From: Rhodocollybia butyracea
Lineage: Eukaryota > Basidiomycota > Agaricomycetes > Agaricales > Omphalotaceae
DNA length: 64,000 nucleotides
Assembly: GCA_015501585.1 (NCBI GenBank)
Contig: JADNRY010000016.1
Location: forward strand, 186,001-250,000
Reading direction: 5' to 3'
Shown here in pieces: positions 45,698-57,664 of this stretch. A model generated the notes under the pieces. It ran no database searches and had not been told where the DNA came from. It was given only the letters and a program-made list of their open reading frames with translations. Position numbers and translations under genes: made by a program. Numbering within the stretch: position 1 is the stretch's first letter; each line of letters starts with the position of its first letter.

Positions 45698-48066
45698 ATG
45701 TCCAGGATCCCTATCCCCAGTTCTTCTCCTTCTGCAGCTCGAAACGTGAGCGTATCTTCACCGGTTCCTTTTCCTGGCGAAAGGGCTTCCTCGCCTTTAC
45801 CTGGTTCGCGTCACAATACGCATTCTTCAATGTCTTCTCTCTCCGGCCTCCAGTCAGAAACACGAAAGAAAACTTCGAAAAGAGATGAAGTGCGCGCTCC
45901 TTACCTTTAGCCTTTATAATAGCTTTACTGAATTCTCAATCTAGGCCATACGCAAAAAGATTGAATCAGAACTTTCACGAAAGCGAACCATTTCTACTAC
46001 TCAAACCCAACAGCGCAGACGTGGCAACAAGGGTTCTGCTCAAAAGGGCACTGTTGCGGCATTAAAGCCTTCTCCAGCTCTTACAGTTCCAGAGAACATT
46101 ACTGTTGCAGAAGCCAGTCAGTTATGCGCTGCTAAGCGAACAGACTGTGTCCTTGTTGTAGATGATGAAGAAGGGTTGAGTGGTATTTTCACGGCGAAAG
46201 ATCTGGCATACAGGGTATTTGACCTTCTTGCTTCAGTCTTGTGTTGACCCTAAAACTTCCAAAGGTCACTGCTGAGGGATTGGATCCTCACCTAACACCA
46301 GTACATCAGATCATGACCCGGAACCCGATGGTCACCCAAGATACCACTAGTGCTACAGAGGCTCTGCAGCTAATGGTGTCTCGACACTTCAGACACTTGG
46401 TACGTACCACTTTGACCTGTCTGTAAAATCTCGTCTTACTCCTGCTCCAGCCCGTCTGCAATGAAGACGGAAATGTCGTTGGATTACTGGACATCACCAA
46501 AGTCTTCCATGAAGCCCTAGGCAAGGTCGAACGTAGCTCTGCTGCTTCTGAGCAGTTGTTCAACGCCATGGCTGGAGTTCAGTCTGAGCTTGGAAGTGTA
46601 GGATCCAATCCTCAAGCCGCCGCTATGCTCGCTTGGGCTGAAAAGCTTCGTGAAAAGACCGCTTTGCCTGATCTCACGACGGTTATGGATTCAAGAACCC
46701 AACCTGCTACTGTCGGTCCTAAGACTACAGTTCGTGAGGTCGCCAAGCTAATGAAGGAAAGAAGGACAACGGCGGTTTGTGTTATGGAAATCGTCGCTCC
46801 ATCTCCCGGAATGCAACCAACGTCAAGGATTGCAGGTATCTTTACCAGTAAAGATGTTGTTCTTCGAGTTATCGCCGCAGGATTGGATGCTGGACGATGC
46901 AGCGTTGTGCGAGTAATGACTCCTCATCCTGATACCGCCCCTCCAACCCTCAGTGTTCATGATGCTTTGAAGAAGATGCACAGTGAGTGATAATCTTACG
47001 TCTTAATGCACGCAAAAGCTCATCACGAATATAGTCGGGCATTACCTCAATCTACCTGTCGTGGAGGCTGATGGTCGTCTTGTGGCTATCGTGGATGTCC
47101 TTACATTGACATACGCGACGTTGGAACAGGTAGGTTTCTTTCTGAATCTTATCTACCATATCCTCACAGCTGCTTTAGATGAATGCTGTGAGTGCGGAAC
47201 AGGGTGTAACCGAGGCGGACGGAGGTCCGATGTGGGGTCGTTTCTTCGATTCTATTGGCCATGAGGATACAGAGTCTATGTTATCTGGATCTCACCTTCC
47301 CCCAGACATACGCGCTTTACAATCTAGCGCGAGTCTCTCTCATCTACATTCTCCTCATTCTGAAGTACATCCCAATGACTCTGCTTCTGTCATGGACGAT
47401 GAATCTGCCATCAGCTATTCCAACCACAAGGGGGCACCTTCGATCAACGCTCCTCTACCAGTTGATGACGGTACATATGTCTTCAAGTTCCGCACTCCTA
47501 GTGGACGAACTCATCGCTTCCAGTCCCGACATGACGATATCGAACATCTTCGGGAAATTGTAGCTGGGAAACTGGCGACTGATCCCTTCTTCACCGAATT
47601 TAAGCCCTCGGATCCCAACGTTATTCCTCCCGATCCCATAGACTTCAGCTTATCCTATACTGACGCAGACGGCGACACTGTTGTGATCACATCCGACCAT
47701 GATGTGTCAGACGCAGTCAAGATCGCTAGGACTGCTGGTTCCGATCGTGTCGTGTTATTCGTTCAGGGAAGCAAGGCCTGGGATGAGGCTGGAGCGGGGA
47801 AAAGCGAAGAGAAGGCCGCGGAAACTACCGCTGCCGCACACAAGGAGATGCAGGAAGTGGAGAAGCAGGAAATAACAACGCCCCCTAACTTTACAACGCC
47901 CCCCAACTTTCCTCCGCCCAACCTTCCTCCACCTAACTTTCCTCATTCCCAAGATGAAGTCATGGGGATCCCGAAAGATCTGCTCCTGCCCGCCAGCATT
48001 GGTGCTCTGGCTGTCGTCATCCTTGGAATTTTCACATTCTCGAGATTGTCGGCCTCCAACTATTAA
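45698..48066 (+). CDS. CBS-domain / PB1-domain protein with C-terminal membrane anchor
   Basis: Exons are 45698-45889, 45945-46214, 46265-46399, 46451-46982, 47035-47129 and 47179-48066, all in phase, about 703 residues. A Ser/Pro-rich N-terminus (SRIPIPSSSPSAARNVS) precedes four CBS motifs (DCVLVVDDEEGLSGIFTAKD; HQIMTRNPMVTQDTTSA; VMDSRTQPATVGPKTT; HYLNLPVVEADGRLVAIVDV). A PB1 domain follows (TYVFKFRTPSGRTHRFQ; YTDADGDTVVITSD), then a Pro/Asn linker of PPNF/PPNL repeats, and a final membrane segment LLPASIGALAVVILGIFTFS. It resembles fungal CBS/PB1 proteins such as pombe Mug70. CBS pairs bind adenylates in many proteins; the role here is unknown. It is the fuller paralogue of the gene at 26.8-29.0 kb. 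Confidence 0.92.
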
Positions 48067-48875
48067 TGACATTCAAGTACAACTAACTTCCCACAATCGG
48101 TTTATGATTTATTTGATGAAATTTCGTTAGATTTGGTTTATGACATACCTGTGGTTTACATACTTTTTCTAATATACGCGTTGCGATTGAGTTTGGAGGG
48201 GACAATTGTATGTCGAAGAAAGAGATACAACAGCAAGACAACATGACAGCTCAACACTTCCTTTTCAAACTGAGGAGACCTGTGATCGTATCTGATCTTA
48301 TCGTGAACTGCTACTTTCTCCACGGTTCCGAATACTATTAGCTTCAAGTGAGGTGATTTACAACTGACATGATCTACTTGTAGTTAATGCCAAGGTTAAC
48401 GCAGTACCGACGCGATTGAATTTGATATTTGATTCCGAATTTGGTTTCATGGTGAGCAACTTATGATAAGTGACAGTCTTCCACGCAACATTCTTTTATC
48501 GACTATGTGTATACGTGAAATTTGGGTGTATTGGTTTGCATTTTGCTAAAATAGATGGCCTTCACCTGCAGTGAGCATCAAGGCCAGGAGGGACTTTATT
48601 TCAAAGAATCACTGTGGAGGCAACTAACATGTTCAGAGCTAGCTCCACGGTCCAGAAGGTCAGGAGAGCAACAAAGTAATCCCTTTATCAATAGATTGAA
48701 GCCTGCTAGAGACACGAAGTAGTAGTCTGAAGTATAGCACATGAACATAAATTATAATGACTGTATACTAGAACCAATATGCGGAAAGCTGCAATAAACG
48801 TGAGCAATGTATGGGGGCCAAGGACGGCCAAATACATACCAGTAAAAGCCAGAAGCTTGAGTCACAGATTGTCGT
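48067..48875. other. Convergent intergenic region
   Basis: The 3' flanks of the CBS/PB1 and F-box-like genes meet here. The sequence is AT-rich with no supported ORF, RNA gene or repeat. Confidence 0.4.
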
Positions 48876-49805
48876 TTAAGCCGTTACATTATTGGTGTAT
48901 GCCTCTTCGCCCAGTTCCCACACTCTATCAAGTAACGCAAAGTGGTCATCGTTATTCGAAGGTTCGCCAACGGGCATCCGGACGCAAATCACTCTTCGGT
49001 CCGTGATTTGCTTTGCGCCTAGTTCAGAGGTACAGTACTGTTCCATAACATCACTATCATCACTGGGGAACCTGAGGATCAATTTCTTCAAGCTAGGAAT
49101 ATCCAGCCACTTGCCGACTGCTTCAGGGATATCCCAACTGGGATCCAACTCTTCTTCCGAGTCAACATTCACGGTGTTGAGTGCAACATGGGTAAGGCTT
49201 GGGTAGGAGCCAACAGATATTTCGACGGAATTTGTATCTGTTCCCCAAGGAGCAACAAACTCGCAGTAGAGATGAGTGAGGCTTTTTAGGACTGGAGCCG
49301 GCAAGACATCATCATCAGGGATCATACCCCAACCAAAATTATAAGTGTACTCGATCGAAAAGACTTCAAGGTGTGGGAGTTTTGCGAGGTTATAACAGAA
49401 CTCCTTTCCTTCGGGAATGCTACGGAGAGCGAGTTTTCGGATATTGGGGCATTTTTCGAGAACGGCATCCAGGCTGGACTCGTATTCCCCGAAGAAAAGG
49501 AGGTCGAGAGCAGTGACTTTTGGTCGGGGAAGTTGTATGAACTTAGATAGTTGTTTCTCCGACTTCACTCTGACGGTATTGTAGAAGTCGCAAAGCACTC
49601 TGGACAGTTTATGCATTAAACAAAGGATAAACAAGACTCGTGGCAGGTTAAGTATTCACCTTTCGTTGACGCGCTTGTCCACGAGAGCGAGGTTGGGTAT
49701 GGAACGCAAATCAGTGGATGCGACGAGGCTGAATATTATGTCCTGTATTTCAGGCGGTGTGTTTTGAGCTTTGGACGCTTTGGACAACACTACCGACGCG
49801 GACAT
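48876..49805 (-). CDS. F-box-like / LRR-like hypothetical protein
   Basis: Two exons, 49660-49805 and 48876-49599, give about 289 residues. The N-terminus TPPEIQDIIFSLVASTDLRS IPNLALVDKRVNE follows the F-box pattern (L/I-P-P-E-I-x-x-I-I-x-x-L). The rest shows irregular leucine-rich repeats (LDAVLEKCPNIRKLALRSI; LAKLPHLEVFSIEYT; SLTHVALNTVNV; IPSLKKLILRF). Agaricomycete genomes hold large families of this kind; a substrate adaptor role in SCF ubiquitin ligases is the usual assumption. The start is 105 bases from that of the TMEM205-like gene. Confidence 0.78.
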
Positions 49806-49910
49806 TGGTTTTGGAAAGAACGCGCCTTACCCTAAACTGATTAACCCTACCGAGCCCTTACTTTCGGCAATCCCGGCTTCTCCAGTCCGTACTTCCGTAC
49901 TATCGCTGTT

Positions 49911-50609
49911 ATGGCCAAAGTCGAAGAAATCACTGTTACCTCATTGCTGAACCTGTTCTCTTCTAATGGATTATACGTGATTCTATACTCTTGGCTGTTT
50001 GGAATGTGTATGTTACTTGCTGTTTCTGGAGCTTTTTAACGCTCAATGCTCATCCCCGTTCTAGCTATCTGGATATCTTTCTTTGGAGGTCGGTGTGCGA
50101 GTTAGATACCTAGAAAACACCTATTTAAGCCTAGTATGCTTCCCAGGAGTTATTGCTTACAAGACTCTACCTAGGCAATAATTCGGCAACCTTCAGCACA
50201 AAACATTTCCGATCTACTTTGTGCTTTCAATGGCTCTGACCTCTGGGCTTGTCGTTCTGTGGTCGCTCTCTCATCCTAGTGTTCTAACTTACTGGAACCG
50301 CCCTTTGGTGGCTGACGTGCTGCAAGTCTATGATCTGGGATCTGTGGTGCTCGCACAGGGCACGAATTACTTTGTCATTGGGCCTTTGACCAGCAAGCAC
50401 GTTCAAGCCTTCATCTAGTTTGAGAAAATGCTGAAAACATACAGGACAATGTTTGAACGTCACCGCCTGGAAAAGGAGGAGGGCAAGGTCTACAATGAGC
50501 CAGGCGTACGCTTATTCAAATACACATTGGCAGAAATTATTGATAATCTCTTCAGGTTTCCGATGCCATGAAAGCCCTCAACCGACGCTGGTTCTCTTCA
50601 CGGTGTTAG
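49911..50609 (+). CDS. TMEM205-like (DUF4149) membrane protein with internal stop
   Basis: Exons are 49911-50007, 50065-50088, 50147-50396, 50445-50505 and 50556-50609, about 161 codons. Blocks are TSLLNLFSSNGLYVILYSW, ISFFGGVIAYKTLPRQ, FGNLQHKTFPIYFVLSMAL, NRPLVADVLQVYDLGSV and TMFERHRLEKEEGKVYNEPG. The protein is expected to have four membrane segments. A TAA at 50179-50181 stands where Gln is expected (KTLPRQ then stop then FGNLQHK), in the same frame and exon, consistent with one C-to-T change from CAA. The intron after exon 3 has a GC donor (CAA then GCACGT). Either the gene is inactivated in this strain, the codon is a sequence error, or the codon is read through. Confidence 0.75.
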
Positions 50610-50732
50610 CTCTTTGCTCAACTTGTGGTCTGTTATCGCGATCGGCTTTCACGGTCTCTGGATAGGAAATGCTGGCGTCAATGGTTATTAGATATACTGT
50701 ACAGCAGCAGAGGATTTGTGTATCAAAATACA

Positions 50733-51634
50733 TCATGCACCAACGGATTCCATCTCTGGCATGTAGCCATCTCTGAGACTCCTCTCCAGCCGTTTGATCT
50801 CCTCTATGCTAGTTGCTTTAGCAATAGCAGCTTTGACTCGCTCTGCATCCTCTTTTGACATTAGTCGTCCGGCCTTGGCCATTGCAGCCGCTGGTCGCGG
50901 TTCATCTGTTGTTAGAGCGATTTTTGTAGACGCTGTAGAAACCGTAGTCGAAAGAGTTTCTGCCAGCGCCGTTAGTCGGTTGTCTGGAGTAAGGAATGAT
51001 TGTTTTCCAAGTGATCTCTCCTGTAAGACCATCAATGCCGAGGACATTGCAAGGCGGCTCGAAAGGCGCACCTTATCGCGAATTCTCTGAAAATCCAAAA
51101 CTCTTAGCCCAGGCATTCTCCAGGCAAGCCACTCGCGATACCATTTTTTCTCCCTAACGGGGTTACCCAACAAACAGAGATATTTTAGATTTTTCAGCTC
51201 CTTCAGCGGTTCGAGATCTCCTAATTCCGAAATGTTGTTGTTCGTAAGGACGAGTGTAGTGAGATTTGGTACAGAAAGATGAATCGAGGGCGATATGGAC
51301 GATATTCGGTTATTGGCGAGGAAAAGTGTACGGAGCCGCTTGAGCAACGGAAGATTTCCGAGTACAGTTATGGAATTGTCGGTGAGGTCGATGGCATCTT
51401 GTTGGTCCTAAATTCATGGAGAGAAAAGTCAAGATTCCTAGCTGAAAGAAGAAAAAGACGCGTACCCTGGTGACACCCAAATTTTCGATAGCGGGAATTT
51501 TATAGCCTTTGAGCGAATTGTAAGATGGTCGAATAAAGAAAAAGATAAGACTCACCTCGAAGATCCAGCTGACGTTCTTTTGTGGGATTTAAAGCAGAGG
51601 AAGCCTGAGCGAGGAGCTCTGGCGTTAGCTTCAT
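50733..51634 (-). CDS. LEA1: U2 snRNP protein A' (Lea1)
   Basis: U2A' binds the U2 snRNA stem-loop with U2B'' in the spliceosome. Exons are 51556-51634, 51466-51506 and 50733-51407, giving 264 residues in one clean frame. It starts MKLTPELLAQASSALNP, continues KERQLDLRGYKIPAIENLGV and shows the leucine-rich repeats RLRTLFLANNRISSIS, NLTTLVLTNNNISELGDL and LKNLKYLCLLGNPV, with the cap region YREWLAWRMPGLRVLDFQRI. The C-terminal helix region (SKEDAERVKAAIAKATSIEE) is also typical. Length matches human U2A' (255). Its start is 94 bases from that of SAC1. Confidence 0.95.
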
Positions 51635-51728
51635 TCTGGTGCAGAACAAAGCTGCGGCTGATCAACAAGTAGTACTTTTTCACGCGTTCATCGGGCAAAA
51701 GGGGTTCACTTTTCTTTCCTCTACCGTC
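51635..51728. promoter_or_regulatory. Bidirectional promoter, LEA1 / SAC1
   Basis: 94 bases separate the divergent start codons. No TATA box is obvious. The interval contains an ACGCGT at about 51681, a motif also present in the Sym1-like/secreted gene promoter. Confidence 0.5.
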
Positions 51729-54417
51729 ATGAAGCCCATTCACCAGCGTTTAACTCTGTCAGTCTTTATTCTTAAATTCGTTCTTATGCTGACATTTCAT
51801 CAGTTATACGGTTGGTGAAGAGGCATATGTGTTTGTTCCAACAAGCGAATTGGTAGCTGCACAGTCACTGACTGTACATCGCGCTACAGCAGAAGTCGTG
51901 CTCAATTGTACGTTCTAGTACATCTTACTCACTGCATGGTCTCAATGGTGGAAAAAGCTCCTCAAACGCCTTTACCGCAACATGCCCGTCCTTCTGGAAC
52001 TGCGTATGGAATTCTTGGAATGATATCTCTTGCGATGTGTATGTCCAAGTTGGTCTGCCTTTGACCACAAATACTGACTGCTGACCAGCCGAATATCTTG
52101 TTATTATTACTGGTCGTGAATTAAAAGGACGTCTCGCAGGCCATGATATATTTCGAGCTTCCGACTTTGATATCCTGCCCTTGAACCCCAATGTCACTCT
52201 CTCCAGCCCACCTCATCCTGTTGAAGCACATCTTCTCGCGCTTCTTCGTTCCCATCTACAGGGTGGACACTTTTTATTCAGTTATGGTTGGGATATGACT
52301 CGACGTCTGCAGGCTCAGTGGGAGACACAGCACGCTGATTCAAGTAAAGGGTTTTGGGAGGTGGTACGTTGCACTGCTTGGATTTAGGTAGTTGAAGCTA
52401 ATAATTGTACTTTGTAGGCAGACGACAGGTTTTTCTGGAACAAGTGAACTCTGCGCTTTAATATTGCATGAAGCCGTCTAATGTACTACTAGATTTCTCC
52501 AAACAAAATTCATAGAATCTAGTGGAAAGCAAAACGCAAGTAGTGTCATCTTTTCGTTTCACCTTATCTGACGCCTCGTTTGCAGCTAAGCAATTATATC
52601 CTTCCTGTCATTTACGGAAGTAAGAAACTGTGCTCGTTGTATCCTCGTGGTCGCTTAACATCTCATAGCCTTCGATGTCCGGTCTGTTTTCATACACGGC
52701 AGACATATGCAGTTGGCGCTTATTAGCCGACGTTCCCGTTATCGTGCAGGAACACGCTACTTTCGTCGCGGTATAGATCACGAAGGCCATGTCGCAAATT
52801 TCAACGAATCGGAACAACTCTTGTTTGTTGAACATCAAAACACGACTGGAGCAGTGGGCAACGATGATTTTGCTCACAGGTTTAGTTTTGTGCAGATACG
52901 AGGGAGCGTGCCGTTCTTTTGGGCCGAGGTGAACACCGTGAGGTATAAACCTGACCTCCAGATTATGGACTTGCCTGATGCGGTACGCCCTTAAACTATG
53001 GGTTTCAGCTGTCTTTTTACTGACTATCAATTAGCCTGACGCAACGAAGTTACATTTGCTTGAGCAAGTGTCAACGTATGGCCCCCAGACTTTGGTGAAT
53101 TTAGTAAACCACAAAGGGTACGAAAAGCCTGTCAAAGATGGCTACGAACGTTTGATAGCAGAGGTGATTATCTACAGAGTTAACTTACACATGATTTTAA
53201 AGCTTTGTTTACAGCTCTCCCTACCAGACGTACGATACCAATACTTTGATTTCCACACCGAATGCAAAAATATGCGATGGGATCGTATCAGCTTGCTAGT
53301 GGACAAATTACAAGATGATTTGCGAAAGCAAGGGTGAATCTACACTATATCTGTTTCCTTACTACACCTAACGTCTTTTCAGCTACTTCCATATCGATTC
53401 AAGTGATTCTCAGTCAAACAGACTGCAACGCGGTACCGTAAGGACAAATTGTATGGACAACCTTGATCGTACGAATGTCGTCCAAGCCACTTTTGCGAAA
53501 CACGCATTGAACCAACAACTACAAGAAGCCGGTGTCATCACCAAGGAACAGGGTGTTGATGATTTCGAGCTTTTAAGTAAAGACTTTCGAGAGCGTGCGT
53601 CTAAATCGTTTGTTTGTTTATGACGGTTTCTAATGGTTGTCTCCAGTATGGGCTGACCACGCTGACGCCATTGCGAAAGCTTACGCAGGCTCAGGTGCTC
53701 TGAAGTCCGACTTTACTCGTACGAACAAGCGAACACGGAAGGGTCTTTTGGAAGACGGAGTGAAGGGGGCTTTAAGATACCTCAAGAACAATTTCTTGGA
53801 TGGTGCAAGACAGGCAAGTATCTATGTCGTGTAATGAAGCCAACAACTAATTAGTTCGTAGGATGCGTTTGATCTATTCACTGGAGTTTGGGTACCCAGG
53901 CGTAACCCTTCTACCATGAATTTCTTAGTAACAGACCCTCGGCCGCTCGTCATCCGTTCTGTAAGTAATGTCTCTGTGCGATCTGACTTCCCTGACTCAA
54001 AAGTCCCTGCATAGGCACCTGCGGTTGCTTCGTTCTCCCTGTTTATGATTTGCGCCGGATTGACCTTACCTCGTTCATCAGGTATACATGCTCGGTCGTC
54101 TGTTTTATTAAAACTAAACTTTTCGCCTCATAGACTATTCTCTTGTCTACTACTTTTTCCTCTGGATCATGCTTTTACTCGCTGCTACTATCTTCATGGT
54201 TACTTATGGAATTGACTATGTTTCATGGCCACGGCTCATACCTCTCACTTCAACTATCTACTACGATGGCCCTGGATACCGGTCGGCGAAGCACGGGATG
54301 GGGCTCAAAGGCATGGATGTGAAGCTGGGACTTGACCAGAGCGCGAAGTGGTTGAGTGATAAGAGGAAGGTAGCGATAGAGGAGAATATTCCAATGGTGA
54401 ACAAGAGGGTGGATTAG
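51729..54417 (+). CDS. SAC1: Sac1 phosphoinositide phosphatase
   Basis: Sac1 is an ER/Golgi membrane enzyme that removes phosphate from PtdIns4P and other monophosphoinositides. Fifteen exons join in phase: 51729-51757, 51804-51907, 51958-52038, 52089-52363, 52418-52443, 52493-52535, 52586-52619, 52669-52982, 53035-53163, 53215-53333, 53383-53594, 53647-53813, 53862-53960, 54015-54081 and 54134-54417, about 660 residues (yeast Sac1 has 623). The catalytic CX5R motif is [16 protein letters not shown], Cys near residue 406. [14 protein letters not shown] and [10 protein letters not shown] lie in the N-terminal subdomain. Two membrane segments near the end ([36 protein letters not shown]) match the known topology. 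Two introns, 52536-52585 and 53814-53861, have GC donors (GCAAGT). Confidence 0.95.
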
Positions 54418-54605
54418 TTTTGAAGTGTTTTTGACTGGATGTACATAGTGGAGAGGGTTCGTAATGTTATTTTTCATGTCTACTCCCGGCCGGACCGGAT
54501 CACTCAACGTTTCCCCACGTCCCGTGCTTGATTCAAAATGGATTGAAATTTTTTCTACCCGTCTACTTTGTCCTCTCTCCTTGAAATCCTCCTTCACTCT
54601 CCCAA

Positions 54606-55645
54606 ATGGCCGGCAAAAAACGCGCTTCCCCTGGTGCCGAGGAGGAAAAAAACCCGCTTGCCAGTGTTATGTTAAGCGAGGAAGATGCCGCCAAATTGAC
54701 TGAGATACGCAGACTAACTCAACGAGAGGAATTGCTTTTGGGTACGACGCTTGCTTCGAATAAAATCAAACAAAATCTGATGCTTCGGTCGTTTTTCGCG
54801 GCGGTCTTCGTCTATAGAACGCAATGCCCAGCTTAAGCTTATTCCAGTGTACGAGAAACGCCGTACAGTAGTCAAAGCTATCGAAAAATTCTGGCCTGTG
54901 GCTCTTATGAACCACAGCATGTTCGCCTTTCATGTTCAGCACAACGCTGACCAGGTAGCGCTGAGCTACCTCGAAGATGTCTGGATTACGCGAGATGCCA
55001 AGGAACCCCGGGTCTTTACACTTGAGATGGTAAGTCAACGCGGCAATGGTGACATTTTGCTTCCTTGAATGATTCTGTCGCGTTGTAGTACTTCAAGGAG
55101 AACCCTCATTTCACCAACACAGTGTTGAAAAAGGAATACAAATACATTCCTGGTCCTGCTGCAGCAGACGAGACGCCTGACGCAGATGGACTGACCCCGA
55201 GCATGCTCGACTTTTCATGGGAACGAGACGTCAAGCCTTCGGTATGTACGGTTTGAACCTGTCGAGTACACAGAACTGACGTTTACCGACAGTCAATGAA
55301 GATTGACTGGAAGGACGCTGAAAAGGCTTTAACAAAGCTGTATCCTCGCGAAAAAGGTGAAGACGAAGATGACGAGCCCGCAGAGCAGGGCAGTTTCTTC
55401 AACTTTTTCGAACACGACGACGATCCCTTTGAGGTGAGATGAGAAAGTTTCGCTACTTATGAGTTGTCTCTGAATTTTTGGCTTAGATTGGGCTTAACAT
55501 TTCGAATGAGATATTCCCTGAAGCCATTGATTATTTCCTTGGCGAGGCAGGTGGAGAAGACGTGGACTCGGATGACGAGGAAGATATGGAGGATGAAGAT
55601 GAGATTGACTTGGAACAGCCCAAGTCGAAAAAGCAAAAGATCTAA
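54606..55645 (+). CDS. NAP-family histone chaperone (SET/Nap1-like)
   Basis: Exons are 54606-54741, 54818-55029, 55089-55241, 55293-55433 and 55487-55645, all in phase, 266 residues. The dimer helix (EEDAAKLTEIRRLTQREELL; KLIPVYEKRRTVVKAI) is followed by the earmuff fold: FWPVALMNHSMFAFHVQH, LSYLEDVWITRDAKEPRVF, YFKENPHFTNTVLKKEYKY, SFFNFFEHDDDPFEIGLNI, EIFPEAIDYFLGEA. A strongly acidic tail (DSDDEEDMEDEDEIDLEQ) and a basic end (PKSKKQKI) complete it. The short length and the helix order favour SET/TAF-I over classical Nap1, which is longer. The role is histone binding and chromatin assembly. Confidence 0.92.
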
Positions 55646-55942
55646 AGCGTTCTGCTTTTCTTTTCATCACGGCTGCTGAGTGCGCTCCAGTCTCGACGTT
55701 CTACTATGTATTAGGCAGACTATGAACGACTGTATGGCATAATTTGCAATGTTGTTGGCTTGTTGCTGTAGAATTTGCTGTGGATTTGATTTATTAACTC
55801 TTGGTCCCAAGAGTAATGCCGAAAAAGGGGTTGAAAGGATTACATAAATATGCCGCGTGCCGAAGCGGCAAAGGTTTATTTATGAGCAGTTGTTGAATTG
55901 AACAATCTATTCTTGTACCACGTTTTAGCTGCAACATCAGGA

Positions 55943-57664
55943 ATGCTCGCTATTTTTGTTCTCTGGCTGACTGCTGCAGTGTCTGCCCAGTCATCACCGT
56001 CGACCGGAACAACCTCGGCTGCTGTGTCCGGTTCTGTAACTAATACCGAGGCCACAGCCTTGACCTTTTCCCTTACGGTGTCCAATCCCACTGCCATCCC
56101 GCTTGCGTCAATCACTGCGAACGAGACAAGTCTTGCGACAATTCCTCTTCCTTCAACCGCTACTCCTGGTGCTACCAACACTTTCATCTCAGGAGCCCCC
56201 CCTTTACCCAGTCGTGAGTCTGGATTTCTCTGACATTTGTGTCTCCTAATCAAGTTTTGTAGCTACTATCGTTGCTTCGAACTACCCTACCGCGGACAAA
56301 GTCCCTCCAACTGATTCTGATGAAGTCAAGCAATGGATTGCTGAAGTCGCTGCCACAAACGTTCATATTCCCAATATTACGGCAACAGTATTAGGCGGAT
56401 GCCCATCTAACGCAGCCGCAGCAGCAGGTCAGTCACGCTTCTTTTTCTCGTATATTAAAACTCTAAGCTCTCGATCAGATCCCTCACGTTGCTGGTGGTA
56501 CTGTACTGGCTGCACTCGCGCAACCGATGTTCAGACGTGTCCTACTAAAGTTTGTATCTGTTTTTGAGTGCGATCTGCTTCCTTACTAACGGGAATCACA
56601 GTTGACTTGGGGTTTGACCTGTGAGGCACAGCAATATCTTGCGTGTGACTCTTGCTAACACCATGATTGTAGACGACGATGGACCTTCGTTTTATACTCC
56701 AAATTTACTCACCTATCTAAATGAAAATCAGCTTCGCGCTACTTTCTTTACCGTGGGTTCTCGATGCGCCCAGGTATGCTGTTAGTTTTGGAACATAACT
56801 TGGTTTTGAACTTTTTTCAGTTTCCAAACACTCTCCAAGAAGAGTTTATGGCGGGTCACCAAATTGCAGTTCACACGTGAGTTGGCACTTTGGACGCGAC
56901 AGCTTTTTCGATTTCTGATATTTTCGAGTAGATGGTCTCATCCATACTTGACTACTTTGACGAACGAGCAGATCATCGCTGAGCTCGGGTGGACCAAAAA
57001 GATCATCAAGGATCTTACTGGTGTTACCCCCAATTACATGCGTCCTCCTTTCGGTGACATCGAGTGCGTTGACTATGAATATTTTGGGCGTCGTGTAAAC
57101 TAAAGAATCTCTAGTGATCGAGTTCGTAACATCTCCCTTGCGATGGGTCTTACCCCTGTCATGTGGACTAGATTGAGTGCCACCGCAACGTTTGATACCG
57201 ATGGTATATTGTGGTCGTTTAACTATCTGAGCTTCATTCTAACGAACTTTTTAGACTTTGATGTTCATGGTGGTCTCTCAACATCTTACGGCGTCTTGAA
57301 CAACTGGGAGAATATCATCGCCAACGCCAGTCAGATCGACACTGGTTTCATTGTCCTCGAACACGACCTCTTCGAGGAGAGCGTGCAACTGGCCACTGGC
57401 TACATTCTCCCATCGGCGTTGAAGTCAAACTTCAGTATCAAGCCTGTCGTCGAGTGCTTGAACTTGCCTATGTCTGACGCATACATCGAGACCAATAACA
57501 ACGCCAGCAACCCTCCAGTAGTGACCCTGACCGCATCTGGATCTGCTTCGACGGGTGGCTCCAACCAAAGTCAAGGTAAGAACAGCGGTGCTACTCTCAA
57601 AATATCAGGGGCTGCCTCGGTTCTGGCGCTCAGCAGCTTTGCCATACTCGCCCTATTCCTTTGA
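55943..57664 (+). CDS. CDA: Chitin deacetylase, GPI-anchor type (CE4)
   Basis: The enzyme converts cell-wall chitin to chitosan. Exons are 55943-56213, 56263-56427, 56479-56549, 56602-56620 (19 bases), 56673-56773, 56821-56876, 56932-57063, 57115-57203 and 57255-57664, about 437 residues in a clean frame. A signal peptide (MLAIFVLWLTAAVSAQ) and Ser/Thr-rich region precede a Cys/Trp-rich stretch (SRCWWYCTGCTRATDVQTCP). The NodB domain has motif 1 TWGLTYDDGPS (catalytic Asp and metal Asp), motif 2 HTWSHP, motif 3 MRPPFGD and motif 5 VLEHD. A Ser/Gly-rich linker and hydrophobic end (ASVLALSSFAILALFL) look like a GPI-attachment signal. The metal triad Asp-His-His is intact. Confidence 0.94.

Noticed and set aside
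52608..53030. Minus-strand ORF of 140 codons
   Set aside because: It is antisense to SAC1 exon 8, which carries clear Sac1 sequence.
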